Shown: piece after piece, positions 35,595 through 43,281 of the stretch
Numbering within the stretch: the stretch's first letter is position 1
How the letters are laid out: every line of letters begins with the position of its first letter
Assembly (NCBI RefSeq): GCF_000455485.1
Contig: NZ_CBQR020000144.1
Location: 1 to 44,838 of the forward strand
Source of the DNA: Gorillibacterium massiliense
GTDB taxonomy: Bacteria; Bacillota; Bacilli; Paenibacillales; NBRC-103111
DNA: 44,838 bases
Direction of reading: 5' to 3'
Notes under the pieces: generated by a model
Told to the model about the DNA's origin: nothing
Seen by the model: the letters and a program-made list of their open reading frames with translations, nothing else
Database searches by the model: none
Position numbers and translations under genes: made by a program

Positions 35595-36929
35595 ATGAAG
35601 GCAACAAAAGCTGTCGCAGGATTGACTGTACTGACAATGGCTCTGTCTCTTGCCGCTTGCGGCGGAAGCGGAAGCAAAAATGACGCAACCGAATCGAAAG
35701 CGCCTACAACGGCACCGACGAAAGCTGCTGAAGGCACCGCTGCTCCGGCAACCACTGCACCGGACACGGGCATTCAACCTGAAGCAGGTGCAAGCCTGGT
35801 CATTTGGGAAAGCAAGGACGAAATGGCGTTCACCACTGAAATGGCTAAGCGGTTTACGGAGAAGTTCAATGTGCCGGTAAAGGTTGAAGAAGTTCCTCCT
35901 CCAAACCAGGCGCAAAAATTGATTCAAGACGGACCATCCGGTTTGGGTGCCGATGTTATCGTTATTCCTCATGATAATATGCCGCAATTGGCGCTTGCTA
36001 ATCTCATCCTGCCGAACGAAGTGTTTGCCGATGCGACCAGAGCGGACAATACCGAAGCATCTGTCATCGGTTCCTCCTATAACGGGCAATTGCTTGGTTA
36101 TCCCCGGGCAGCGGAAACCTATGTATTGTACTACAACAAGGATCTGGTCAAAGATGCTCCATTGAAAACTTGGGATGACGTCATCGCCTTCGCTAAAACC
36201 TTTACAAACAAGAGCAAGAACAAATACGGCATCATGTGGGAAGTCGGCAATTTTTACTTCAACTATCCGTTTATTGCCTCCACCGGCGGATACCTCTTTG
36301 GTAAAGACGGTACAGACCCGAAAGACATGGGGCTTGCCAGTGATGGCGCTCTTGAAGGGTTGAAGGTTTTCAGCAGCGTGAAAGAAGTTCTTCCCGTTAA
36401 AAGCGCGGACATTACTCCCGATATCAAACGCGGTCTGTTTACTTCCGGCGATGTCGCTATCGATATGAATGGTCCGTGGGAACTGGCCGGTTACAAAAAA
36501 GCCCTTGGGGATAAGTTGGGTGTGGCTACTATCCCGACTGTTGCCGGTAAAACTGCCATTTCCTTTTCGGGCATCAAATCTTGGTATGTTAATGCTTATT
36601 CCAAATATCCAAACGCCGCCCAGCTATTCGCACATTTCTCCTCCTCAAAAGAAGCCCAGCTTCTGCTGAACGAGAAAGTTGGCGCGATCCCGACGAATCT
36701 GGCAGCGCTGGAAGATCCGCAAGTCAAGAGTGATCCGATCATCTCGGTCTTCGCTGAACAAGCTAAAAATTCTCAACCTATGCCGACTATTCCTGAAATA
36801 AGCAACGTTTGGGCTCCAGCCAACGCAGCTTTCCCGGAAATTTGGGATAAAGGCTCCGATGCCAAGACCGTTATGGAAAATGCCATTAAGCAAATTCAAG
36901 ATTTGAACAATGGCGGCGGCAAGAAGTAA
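35595..36929 (+). CDS. mdxE: maltodextrin ABC transporter substrate-binding lipoprotein (MdxE/MalE-like)
   Basis: A 444-residue family 1 solute-binding protein. The ATG at 35595 follows GAGGAGGGG. The lipoprotein signal ends at SLAAC-GG and is followed by a low-complexity Thr/Ala/Pro linker (about 27-60) that tethers it to the membrane. The mature domain has typical MalE features: LVIWESKDEM at the first strand, GADVIVIPHDNMPQLALANLILP, an early Trp-rich segment and a late WAPANAAFPEIW helix. It captures maltose or maltodextrins for MdxFG. It is the first gene of the plus-strand operon, under LacI-type operators. Confidence 0.92.
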   Translation: MKATKAVAGLTVLTMALSLAACGGSGSKNDATESKAPTTAPTKAAEGTAAPATTAPDTGIQPEAGASLVIWESKDEMAFTTEMAKRFTEKFNVPVKVEEVPPPNQAQKLIQDGPSGLGADVIVIPHDNMPQLALANLILPNEVFADATRADNTEASVIGSSYNGQLLGYPRAAETYVLYYNKDLVKDAPLKTWDDVIAFAKTFTNKSKNKYGIMWEVGNFYFNYPFIASTGGYLFGKDGTDPKDMGLASDGALEGLKVFSSVKEVLPVKSADITPDIKRGLFTSGDVAIDMNGPWELAGYKKALGDKLGVATIPTVAGKTAISFSGIKSWYVNAYSKYPNAAQLFAHFSSSKEAQLLLNEKVGAIPTNLAALEDPQVKSDPIISVFAEQAKNSQPMPTIPEISNVWAPANAAFPEIWDKGSDAKTVMENAIKQIQDLNNGGGKK

Positions 36930-36958
36930 AGTTCCATTCAAATGGTGGTAACGAATTG

Positions 36959-36979
36959 CCCGCCGCTTCCCGCGGCGGG
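36959..36979 (+). promoter_or_regulatory. intercistronic hairpin between mdxE and mdxF
   Basis: An 8-bp all-GC stem, CCCGCCGC with GCGGCGGG around TTCCC, without a T run. It probably stabilises the upstream mRNA or reduces read-through, so that binding protein exceeds permease. Confidence 0.65.
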
Positions 36980-37016
36980 TGATTCCTTGATTTGTTTTAA
37001 GGGGGACAGGAGGAAC

Positions 37017-38330
37017 ATGGGACAGCATCGGAAAAACGCTACGATTCTATCGGTCATATTCATGGGGCTAGGACAGCTATATAACCGTCAATTTGTGAAG
37101 GGCGTACTGCTTGCGGCGATAGAGGCGGCGGCTCTCAGTTATTTCATCCCTAACATCAAGCATGTTATATGGGCAATCACAACACTGGGTGAGAAAGGCA
37201 GCCATTTTGAAAAGGTCAAGGGCGTCTCCAGATTGGTTGCGGGTGACCACTCGATCTTTTTGCTGGTGCAGAGTCTCATTGCGCTCATTGCGCTTGCCGT
37301 CGTTATTTTCGCTTATGTGCTGACTGTGAAAGACGCCTTTAACGTCGGAAAATTAAGAGACGAAGGGGTAAAGCCGAGAAATTTTGCCCAATCCGTCCGT
37401 TTCTTTTCAGAACATAAATTCGCCCAGTCCTTTCTGGCTATTCCTGGATTAGGCATTCTGTTCTTTACCATTATGCCCATCATCTTCATGGTCTTGATCG
37501 CGTTCACCAACTATTCGTCGCCGGATCATACGCCCCCCGCCAAACTGGTGGATTGGGTCGGCTTCGATAGCTTTCGCCAATTGCTCGCTCTGAAAACATG
37601 GAGTCATACTTTCTATGGCGTACTTACGTGGACCATTATTTGGGCAGTCCTTTCCACGGTAACAACGTTCTTCGGCGGTTTTTTGGTCGCCCTTCTCATT
37701 CAACAGCAGGGCATTCGCTTTAAAGGCTTTTGGAGGACGATCTTGATTCTTCCTTATGCCATCCCGCAGCTTGTCTCGCTATTGATCATGAAAAACCTGT
37801 TCAACGGCCAGTTCGGACCGATCAACCAATACCTGCGTTACTTCGGTTTTGGCGGCCTGCCTTGGTTATCCGATCCCTTCTGGGCGAAAGTGACGGTCAT
37901 TATCGTTAACATGTGGGTCGGGATACCGGTTTCCATGCTGCTTATTATGGGGATTTTGACTTCGATTCCAAGGGATATGTACGAAGCGGCTGAGGTGGAT
38001 GGAGCCAGTGCTTTTCAAAAATTCCGTATTATCACCCTGCCCATGGTCATGTTCAGTACCACTCCCATCCTGATTGCCCAGTTTGCCGGCAATATCAATA
38101 ACTTTAACGCTATCTTCCTGCTGACCGGCGGATCTCCTCCCGTGGGGAAATATCAATATGCCGGCGCAACCGATCTTTTGGTTACCTGGCTGTATAAGCT
38201 GACCTTGAGTCAAAATAAATACAATATGGCATCCGCTATAGGCATTATCATCTTCCTGATTGTAGCGTCGTTCAGCATCTGGAACTACCGCCGCAGTCGT
38301 TCCTACAAAGAGGAGGATATGATCCAATGA
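37017..38330 (+). CDS. mdxF: maltodextrin ABC transporter permease (MdxF/MalF-like)
   Basis: A 437-residue membrane subunit. The ATG at 37017 has AGGAGG 4-5 bases upstream. It carries the extra N-terminal helices typical of Firmicute MalF/MdxF (ILSVIFMGLGQLYNRQFVKG) and a C-terminal permease domain. The coupling loop is EAAEVDGASAFQKFRIITLP, the EAA motif that docks to the ATPase. It overlaps mdxG by four bases (ATGA). No ATPase gene lies in the operon, so a shared MsmX-type ATPase encoded elsewhere is expected. Confidence 0.94.
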   Translation: MGQHRKNATILSVIFMGLGQLYNRQFVKGVLLAAIEAAALSYFIPNIKHVIWAITTLGEKGSHFEKVKGVSRLVAGDHSIFLLVQSLIALIALAVVIFAYVLTVKDAFNVGKLRDEGVKPRNFAQSVRFFSEHKFAQSFLAIPGLGILFFTIMPIIFMVLIAFTNYSSPDHTPPAKLVDWVGFDSFRQLLALKTWSHTFYGVLTWTIIWAVLSTVTTFFGGFLVALLIQQQGIRFKGFWRTILILPYAIPQLVSLLIMKNLFNGQFGPINQYLRYFGFGGLPWLSDPFWAKVTVIIVNMWVGIPVSMLLIMGILTSIPRDMYEAAEVDGASAFQKFRIITLPMVMFSTTPILIAQFAGNINNFNAIFLLTGGSPPVGKYQYAGATDLLVTWLYKLTLSQNKYNMASAIGIIIFLIVASFSIWNYRRSRSYKEEDMIQ

Positions 38331-39172
38331 GACAGCGCAAAAAGAAAGGTATTCTCCGTTTAACCCTTAGTTATATCACTTTGGTGATCATTTCGATCTG
38401 CTGCCTGTACCCTGCCCTGTGGGTGGTTTTCGGCACCTTCCGCCCCGGAAGATCCCTTTATAGTAAAAGCTTTATTCCGAAAAAGTTCACCTTGGTGCAT
38501 TATAAGGAACTGTTTCATTCCGATACGTTCCTCTTTGCCCATTGGTACATGAACACGTTTAAAATTGCTTTTTTCACCATGCTATTGGGTACTTCGCTGA
38601 TCCTCCTGACAAGTTATGCTCTTTCCAGATTTCGTTTCCGTTGGCGGAAGCAGGCGCTCTCAACATTACTCATCCTGGGGATGTTTCCGGGCTTCATGAG
38701 CATGATCGCCATCTTCCTGCTGCTGAAGGAACTGAACATGCTGGATACCCACATTGCCCTGATTCTCGTTTATTCCGCGGGGGCACCCTTGGCTGGAACC
38801 TTCGTCGCCAAAGGTTTCTTCGATACAATCCCGCGAAGTTTGGATGAAGCAGCGCGGATTGATGGGGCATCCAACTGGCATGTTTTCACCCGGATTATTT
38901 TGCCTCTGTCAAGACCGATGCTGACTTATATCGCTTTGCTGCAGTTTGTCGGTCCTTGGGTGGATTATATCTTCGCACGTCTTATTTTGCGGACGAAAGA
39001 ACAGTGGACCCTTGCCGTCGGTCTGTGGGATCTGCTGGACTCCCGCCAAAACAGCGACTTTGCAATGTTTGCCACTGCGACCGTGTTGATCGCCGTGCCG
39101 ATCACGATCCTGTTTATGCTTCTGCAGCGCCTGCTGGTTGAAGGCTTGACCTCCGGTGCAAGCAAAGGGTAA
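38327..39172 (+). CDS. mdxG: maltodextrin ABC transporter permease (MdxG/MalG-like)
   Basis: A 281-residue permease with six predicted helices. The EAA loop is EAARIDGASNWHVFTRIILP, and the C-terminal LLVEGLTSGASKG is the typical MalG tail. Translational coupling to mdxF (ATGA) and a terminator right after the stop mark it as the last gene of the importer operon. Confidence 0.95.
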   Translation: MRQRKKKGILRLTLSYITLVIISICCLYPALWVVFGTFRPGRSLYSKSFIPKKFTLVHYKELFHSDTFLFAHWYMNTFKIAFFTMLLGTSLILLTSYALSRFRFRWRKQALSTLLILGMFPGFMSMIAIFLLLKELNMLDTHIALILVYSAGAPLAGTFVAKGFFDTIPRSLDEAARIDGASNWHVFTRIILPLSRPMLTYIALLQFVGPWVDYIFARLILRTKEQWTLAVGLWDLLDSRQNSDFAMFATATVLIAVPITILFMLLQRLLVEGLTSGASKG

Positions 39173-39198
39173 GATATCGGATATTTTGTTTGACTCGC

Positions 39199-39229
39199 AG
39201 CCGCCTCTCTTCGGAAAGGCGGTTTTTCG
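39199..39229 (+). terminator. terminator of the mdxEFG operon
   Basis: CCGCCT (39201-39206) pairs with AGGCGG (39217-39222) and encloses a TTCG tetraloop, followed by TTTTTCG. Confidence 0.85.
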
Positions 39230-39246
39230 CTGTCGTTTGGCTACTG

Positions 39247-39824
39247 CTGTTGCAGGTAAATCTGGTGCCTGGTCGTCTGGCTGGCAGACCGTAAGCTGCA
39301 GGTTTTAAAGTCGGAAGCCACTCAAAGGGCGGAATAGCTGTAAAACTGCAGTTATTAAAGTCGGAAGCCGCTCAAAGGGCGGAATAGCTGTAAAACTGCA
39401 GTTATTGAAAGCCGAAAGCCGCTCAAAGGGTGGAATAGCTGCAAAACTGCAGTTATTGAAGTCGAAAGCCGCTCAAAGGGTGGAATAGCTGCAAAACTGT
39501 AGTTATTGAAAGCCGATAATCGCTCATATGGGGGAATACCTGCAAAACTGCAGTTATTGAAAGCTGAAAGCCGTTCATAAGGGGGAATACCTGTAAAACT
39601 GCAGTTATTAAAAGTAGAAAGCCGCTCAAAGGGTGGAATAGCTGTAAAACTGCAGTTATTGAAAGCCGAAAGCCGCTCAAAGGGCGGAATAGCTGTAAAA
39701 CTGCAGTTATTGAAAGCCAGTATGTCCCGTTCATGCCTCGACGAAGAAAATAGCTGCACTATCGCAGGTATTTTCTTCAATCGGTCCTTTTCTCTCGAAA
39801 TACCTGCGCATTTGCAGGTATTTC
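39247..39824. repeat. array 2: tandem 50-51 bp palindrome-bearing repeats
   Basis: Eight tandem units start at GGAATAGCTG-like sites at 39331, 39381, 39432, 39482, 39533, 39584, 39635 and 39686 (steps 50, 51, 50, 51, 51, 51, 51). Each unit has a core AATAGCTGTAAAACTGCAGT followed by TATT, and a conserved connector AAGCCGCTCAAAGGG. Single partial copies precede (TGCAGG at 39251 and 39297). Two long palindromes follow: 39743-39778 (15-bp arms, one mismatch) and 39797-39824 (perfect 11-bp arms, GAAATACCTGC with GCAGGTATTTC). The TGCAG-to-TGCAG steps after the last unit are 61 and 50. The array fills nearly all of the 656-bp gap between mdxG and the next gene and ends 5 bp before that gene's stop codon. 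Confidence 0.92.
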
Positions 39825-39828
39825 TTTT

Positions 39829-40500
39829 TTATATATGTTGAAAGGCTTCCTGCTGAAGCTCATACCGCACGACACGCTTGCCGTCTTCTCCGGTAACAGG
39901 AGATAGTAACTTTTTTTCGCATAGGGAATGAAGAGTTCGGACAGCAGTGCGATGGTTCATGCTTAAATGTGACTCTACGTCGATAGGGCGGAGCGGGCGG
40001 GCGAGCATGCAGGCAAGCCGTATGATTTCCCTTTCCGCTACACTTTTTTTCGGGACCGGTGAGGCTACCGGGGAAAATCGCGTAAGCGCCATACGCAACA
40101 AGGTCGAACACAATTCTGGACGATGGGCGACATCATCATAAGCAAACGAGATGACTTGATAACCCATAACCGTCAAGAAAGTCTCCCGATTCAGCTCGTT
40201 GCAGTATTTGTTTCGGTCCATGTCCTGCACATGTGGCCCGAAGCCCTTAACCTCGATTATCAGCTTCACGTACGGCGTGATATAAGCAAAATCGCAAAAA
40301 TAGGAAAGCCCCCGCCAATCGAGGACTTCATATTCCGGATGCAGGCTATCAAAATTCCCGCTAACCGGCCACCACACGTTGCGGCAAAATGTTTTTTCAG
40401 GCTCCCGGTGACCACGTTCCAAACGACCTCTCCGTTCACCTGATCTTCTCTTCAAATGATACTGAATAAATGCTTCATGTGCGGACTCGAATCCAATCAT
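39829..40500 (-). CDS. putative PD-(D/E)XK-like nuclease domain fused to a winged helix
   Basis: About 223 residues. The ATG at 40500 has AAGGGGG 6 bases upstream; the ATG at 40503 is also possible. Residues about 60-140 fit a Vsr/DUF559-like nuclease fold: YFCDFAYITPYVKLIIEVKG gives the D...ExK pattern, followed by an R/N-rich helix (DRNKYCNELNRETFL) and GYQVISFAYDDV. The C-terminal 75 residues look like a winged helix (LRPIDVESHLSMNHRTAVRT, then a KKLLSPV/RVVRYEL wing). I do not recognise a named family, and catalysis is inference. Array 2 begins 5 bp beyond its stop codon. A terminator of the GH94 gene lies just before its ribosome binding site. Confidence 0.72.
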   Translation of the reverse strand: MIGFESAHEAFIQYHLKRRSGERRGRLERGHREPEKTFCRNVWWPVSGNFDSLHPEYEVLDWRGLSYFCDFAYITPYVKLIIEVKGFGPHVQDMDRNKYCNELNRETFLTVMGYQVISFAYDDVAHRPELCSTLLRMALTRFSPVASPVPKKSVAEREIIRLACMLARPLRPIDVESHLSMNHRTAVRTLHSLCEKKLLSPVTGEDGKRVVRYELQQEAFQHI

Positions 40501-40516
40501 CATAATCCCCCTTAAA

Positions 40517-40562
40517 ATAAAAACGTCCCGCAACCATTCATGGAGAATGGGCAGGACGTTCT
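40517..40562 (-). terminator. terminator of the GH94 gene
   Basis: On the minus strand, AACGTCCTGC pairs with GCGGGACGTT, with a second CCATTC/GAATGG stem inside, followed by TTTTTATTTT. The next gene's ribosome binding site follows at once. Confidence 0.8.
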
Positions 40563-40614
40563 TCGTCTTGGCTATAGTATAGATTGCTTACGGGTTTATT
40601 GTACAGATGAGGCC

Positions 40615-42996
40615 TTAACCCATCACAACCAGCACTTCGTTCTCTTGCTTCATTTTCGAAACGGGGATGACGTTGCCTGCGATCTCCTCGCCGTTGATGA
40701 CGATTTTCACAACGCCTTTTTCCACACCGTTCTTGTTTTCCACCTGAATGTTAAGGTGCTTGCCGCGGAACTCCCGGTACATGGAGAAGCCGTCCCACTC
40801 CGCCGGGATGCAAGGATCGATGCGCAGTCCTTCGAATTGCGGCTGCACGCCGAGGATGCCCTCAGCCAGGGATACCATGACAGTGGAAGCCGTGCCGGTC
40901 AGCCAGTGAACGTGCGCTCGGCCGAAGTGCGGGCTGTCGATACTTTCGACGAACTGGCCGTGCACGTACGGCTCGATTTTGCGGATTTCCGCTTTTTCGT
41001 TCATGGTGGCGGGGCTGCAATTCAGGAAGTATTCCATGGCGCGGTTGCCGTTGCCTGCCATGGTTTCCGCCAGAATCAGCCAACCTTGGGGCTGGGAGAA
41101 GATGCCGCCGTTTTCCTTCGTCGATCCATTGAATAGATTCATCAAAGCGAAGGAGCGCTTTTCTTTGCGGAAAGGAGGATAGGTCAGCATCGCGCCGTAT
41201 TCCGTACTGAGCTGCGCGTATACGCTGTCCAGAGCGAGTTTGACCTGCTCGGGACGAGCAGCTTGGCTCAACACCGCCCAGGCTTGCGGCTCAAGCCAGA
41301 TACTGGCTTCCTCGTTATTGCGGGAGCCGACGACATCGTTATCTTCCGTATAGCCACGGACGAAACGGTCAACTTCCCAGCCGTATTTCTGGATATTGGC
41401 ATCAAGCTCCGCGCAGAGTCCCTGCGCCCAACGGACATCCTCTGTCCGTCCCTTGTGTTCCGCGATTTCGCTGAATACGACGAATCCCATGTAAAGCTGG
41501 AACGCGACGAACAGCGACTCGCCCTTAGCGCCTAGCCGCAAGCAGTCGTTCCAGTCGGCGTGCAGCCCTGCGGGAAATCCGTGGGCACCCATGCGGTCGA
41601 GGCTGAATTGGATGGCGCGGCGTAGATGCTCGTATACCGTCGCTTCTCCTTTATCCGAGTAGGGAATGACTTCGTCGACGAAGCCCCAGTTTCCGCTTTC
41701 CTTCAAATATTTGATGACCGTGGGGAACAGCCATAGCGCATCATCGGCACGGTAGGACGGATGACCGGTTTCCTGCACGTATGCTGGATCGTCCGGGGTG
41801 CCTTCATGTCCAGGGTTATGGTTAAACTTAACCAGGGGCAAGCCGCCGCCGTTGGAAACCTGAGCGGACAGCATCAGCCACAGCCGTTCCAGCGCCTGCT
41901 CATGATCCAAATGGATGATACCCTGAATGTCTTGCACCGTGTCCCGGTAACCCAAGCCGTTGCGCAGCCCGCAATATTGGAAGGAAGCCGCCCGCGACCA
42001 GACGAAGGTAATGAAGCACTGGTAGGCGTTCCATACATTGACCATCTGATTCAGATTGTCATTTGGCGTACGGACTTGGAATCGGTTCAATTTTTCGTGC
42101 CAATATTTGGTGAGTTCTTCATATTCCGCTTCTACCGCGGACAGGTCGGCGTAACGGCCCATAATGTCTCCGGCTTCTTGCTCGCCACCCGGGCTGAGTA
42201 TGTAGATCAACTCTTTTTCCTCGCCGGGTTGAAGCGTTACATCGCACTGCAAAGCGCCGCAGGAATTGCCATTGTAGTTCAGGGAATTGGAGCAGGCCCC
42301 GTTCACGACTGATGCGGGGTTGCCGTAGCCACGGTAATCGCCGACGAAAACATCCCGGTCTCCGTCATAGGAAGCGACATCGGCACCGACTACACCGAAA
42401 AACCGCCATTCATTGTCGAGGTTCTCGTTGATCGCTTGAAGAATCGCATTGTTTTTAAAATGAGTGCGGGTGATGAACAAGGTGTACTGTAAATTGACGC
42501 CATCTTGCTCGTAATTTCCGCTGTTGGTCAGTTCCACATAGCCGAATACGGCCAGATTGCGGGGGGTGGAACCGGTGTTGCGTACCTTCAGACGCCAAAC
42601 CTCGTAGGTCTTATTGAGGGGTACATAATACAGGGTCTCGGTCTCGATCCCTTCGTAACGGGAGCTCAAGATGGAATAACCTGTGCCATGGCGGCAGGTG
42701 GAGTCGTAACGTTCCAAATCCTTGGCGACCGGCTGCCATGATGCGGACCAATAATCGCGGCTGTCTTTGTCGTGGACGTAAATGTAGCGTCCGGGCTGAT
42801 CGGATGGAGTGCTGTTGAAACGGTAACGGATCAATCTTCCGTTGGCGCCGGACTTCACGAAGCTGTAGCCTCCGGCATTGTTAGAGATGATCGCTCCGTA
42901 TTCCGGAGAACCGAGATAGTTGGCCCAGGGTGCGGGGGTATCGGGTTTGGTGATGACGTACTCCTTCTTTTCCTCGTCGAAATAACCGTATTGCAA
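40615..42996 (-). CDS. GH94 disaccharide phosphorylase (cellobiose/chitobiose phosphorylase type)
   Basis: A 793-residue phosphorylase. The TTG start at 42996 has AGGAGGG 7 bases upstream. The N-terminus (MQYGYFDEEKKEYVITKPDT) and the whole length fit GH94. The expected general acid is D484, the last Asp of ADWND (480-484), with RDTVQD and HWLTGTAS as other conserved barrel segments. From recalled sequences, the Cys-Ser-Asn-Ser stretch and the C-terminal GVVKIVINGEEI look nearer to diacetylchitobiose phosphorylase than to classical cellobiose phosphorylase, but this is not decisive. It would split a beta-linked disaccharide with phosphate to an alpha-sugar 1-phosphate. Cytoplasmic, monocistronic. 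Confidence 0.9.
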   Translation of the reverse strand: MQYGYFDEEKKEYVITKPDTPAPWANYLGSPEYGAIISNNAGGYSFVKSGANGRLIRYRFNSTPSDQPGRYIYVHDKDSRDYWSASWQPVAKDLERYDSTCRHGTGYSILSSRYEGIETETLYYVPLNKTYEVWRLKVRNTGSTPRNLAVFGYVELTNSGNYEQDGVNLQYTLFITRTHFKNNAILQAINENLDNEWRFFGVVGADVASYDGDRDVFVGDYRGYGNPASVVNGACSNSLNYNGNSCGALQCDVTLQPGEEKELIYILSPGGEQEAGDIMGRYADLSAVEAEYEELTKYWHEKLNRFQVRTPNDNLNQMVNVWNAYQCFITFVWSRAASFQYCGLRNGLGYRDTVQDIQGIIHLDHEQALERLWLMLSAQVSNGGGLPLVKFNHNPGHEGTPDDPAYVQETGHPSYRADDALWLFPTVIKYLKESGNWGFVDEVIPYSDKGEATVYEHLRRAIQFSLDRMGAHGFPAGLHADWNDCLRLGAKGESLFVAFQLYMGFVVFSEIAEHKGRTEDVRWAQGLCAELDANIQKYGWEVDRFVRGYTEDNDVVGSRNNEEASIWLEPQAWAVLSQAARPEQVKLALDSVYAQLSTEYGAMLTYPPFRKEKRSFALMNLFNGSTKENGGIFSQPQGWLILAETMAGNGNRAMEYFLNCSPATMNEKAEIRKIEPYVHGQFVESIDSPHFGRAHVHWLTGTASTVMVSLAEGILGVQPQFEGLRIDPCIPAEWDGFSMYREFRGKHLNIQVENKNGVEKGVVKIVINGEEIAGNVIPVSKMKQENEVLVVMG

Positions 42997-43019
42997 GCGG
43001 ATCCCTCCTATAAAAGTTA

Positions 43020-43281
43020 ACGGTAACCTAACCTATTGATCATATCAATCGTTTCTATGTAATGCTAGCAAAAGCTTTGTGAAATGCAGGGAAAGGAGCT
43101 TTGCGATTGAAGATGATTTCCATATGAGTGCTACGATGGAAAATAAAATATTATTAATTGACGATTGGCAGGAAGGGATTTAATATTAACGGTATATTTG
43201 CATTGTCGCTTTCTCGCATAAAAGCGGCAAAACTTTTAAGCGTTGCTATTACTTTTAGGCACAGAAAAGAGGGGCTTATTC
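43020..43281. promoter_or_regulatory. divergent control region between GH94 and the ABC importer
   Basis: A 15-bp palindrome, ATTGAT-CAT-ATCAAT (43035-43049), lies about 40 bp before the GH94 start and may be its operator. On the plus strand, TTGACG (43158-43163) and TAATAT (43181-43186), 17 bp apart, form a promoter for the binding-protein gene. No T-box or other riboswitch core was found. Confidence 0.45.

Noticed and set aside
35126-35683. An open frame of 185 codons overlapping the start of mdxE
   Set aside because: It has no recognisable domain, spans the amylase promoter and both LacI operators, and overlaps the well-supported mdxE signal peptide in another frame.
39297-39718. CRISPR array
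   Set aside because: Whole units including the connectors are conserved, there are no unique spacers, and no cas genes are nearby.
39355-39780. Open frames on the minus strand with a 17-residue repeat (pattern SAFNNCSFTAIPPFERL)
   Set aside because: They arise from the 51-bp repeat period being divisible by three. The 50-bp steps switch the frame, there is no ribosome binding site, and the palindromes explain the conservation at DNA level.
43100-43199. Short open frame (about 19 codons) with AAAGGAG upstream before the ABC importer
   Set aside because: The start spacing does not fit and the frame overlaps the likely -35 of the downstream promoter. No support for translation.
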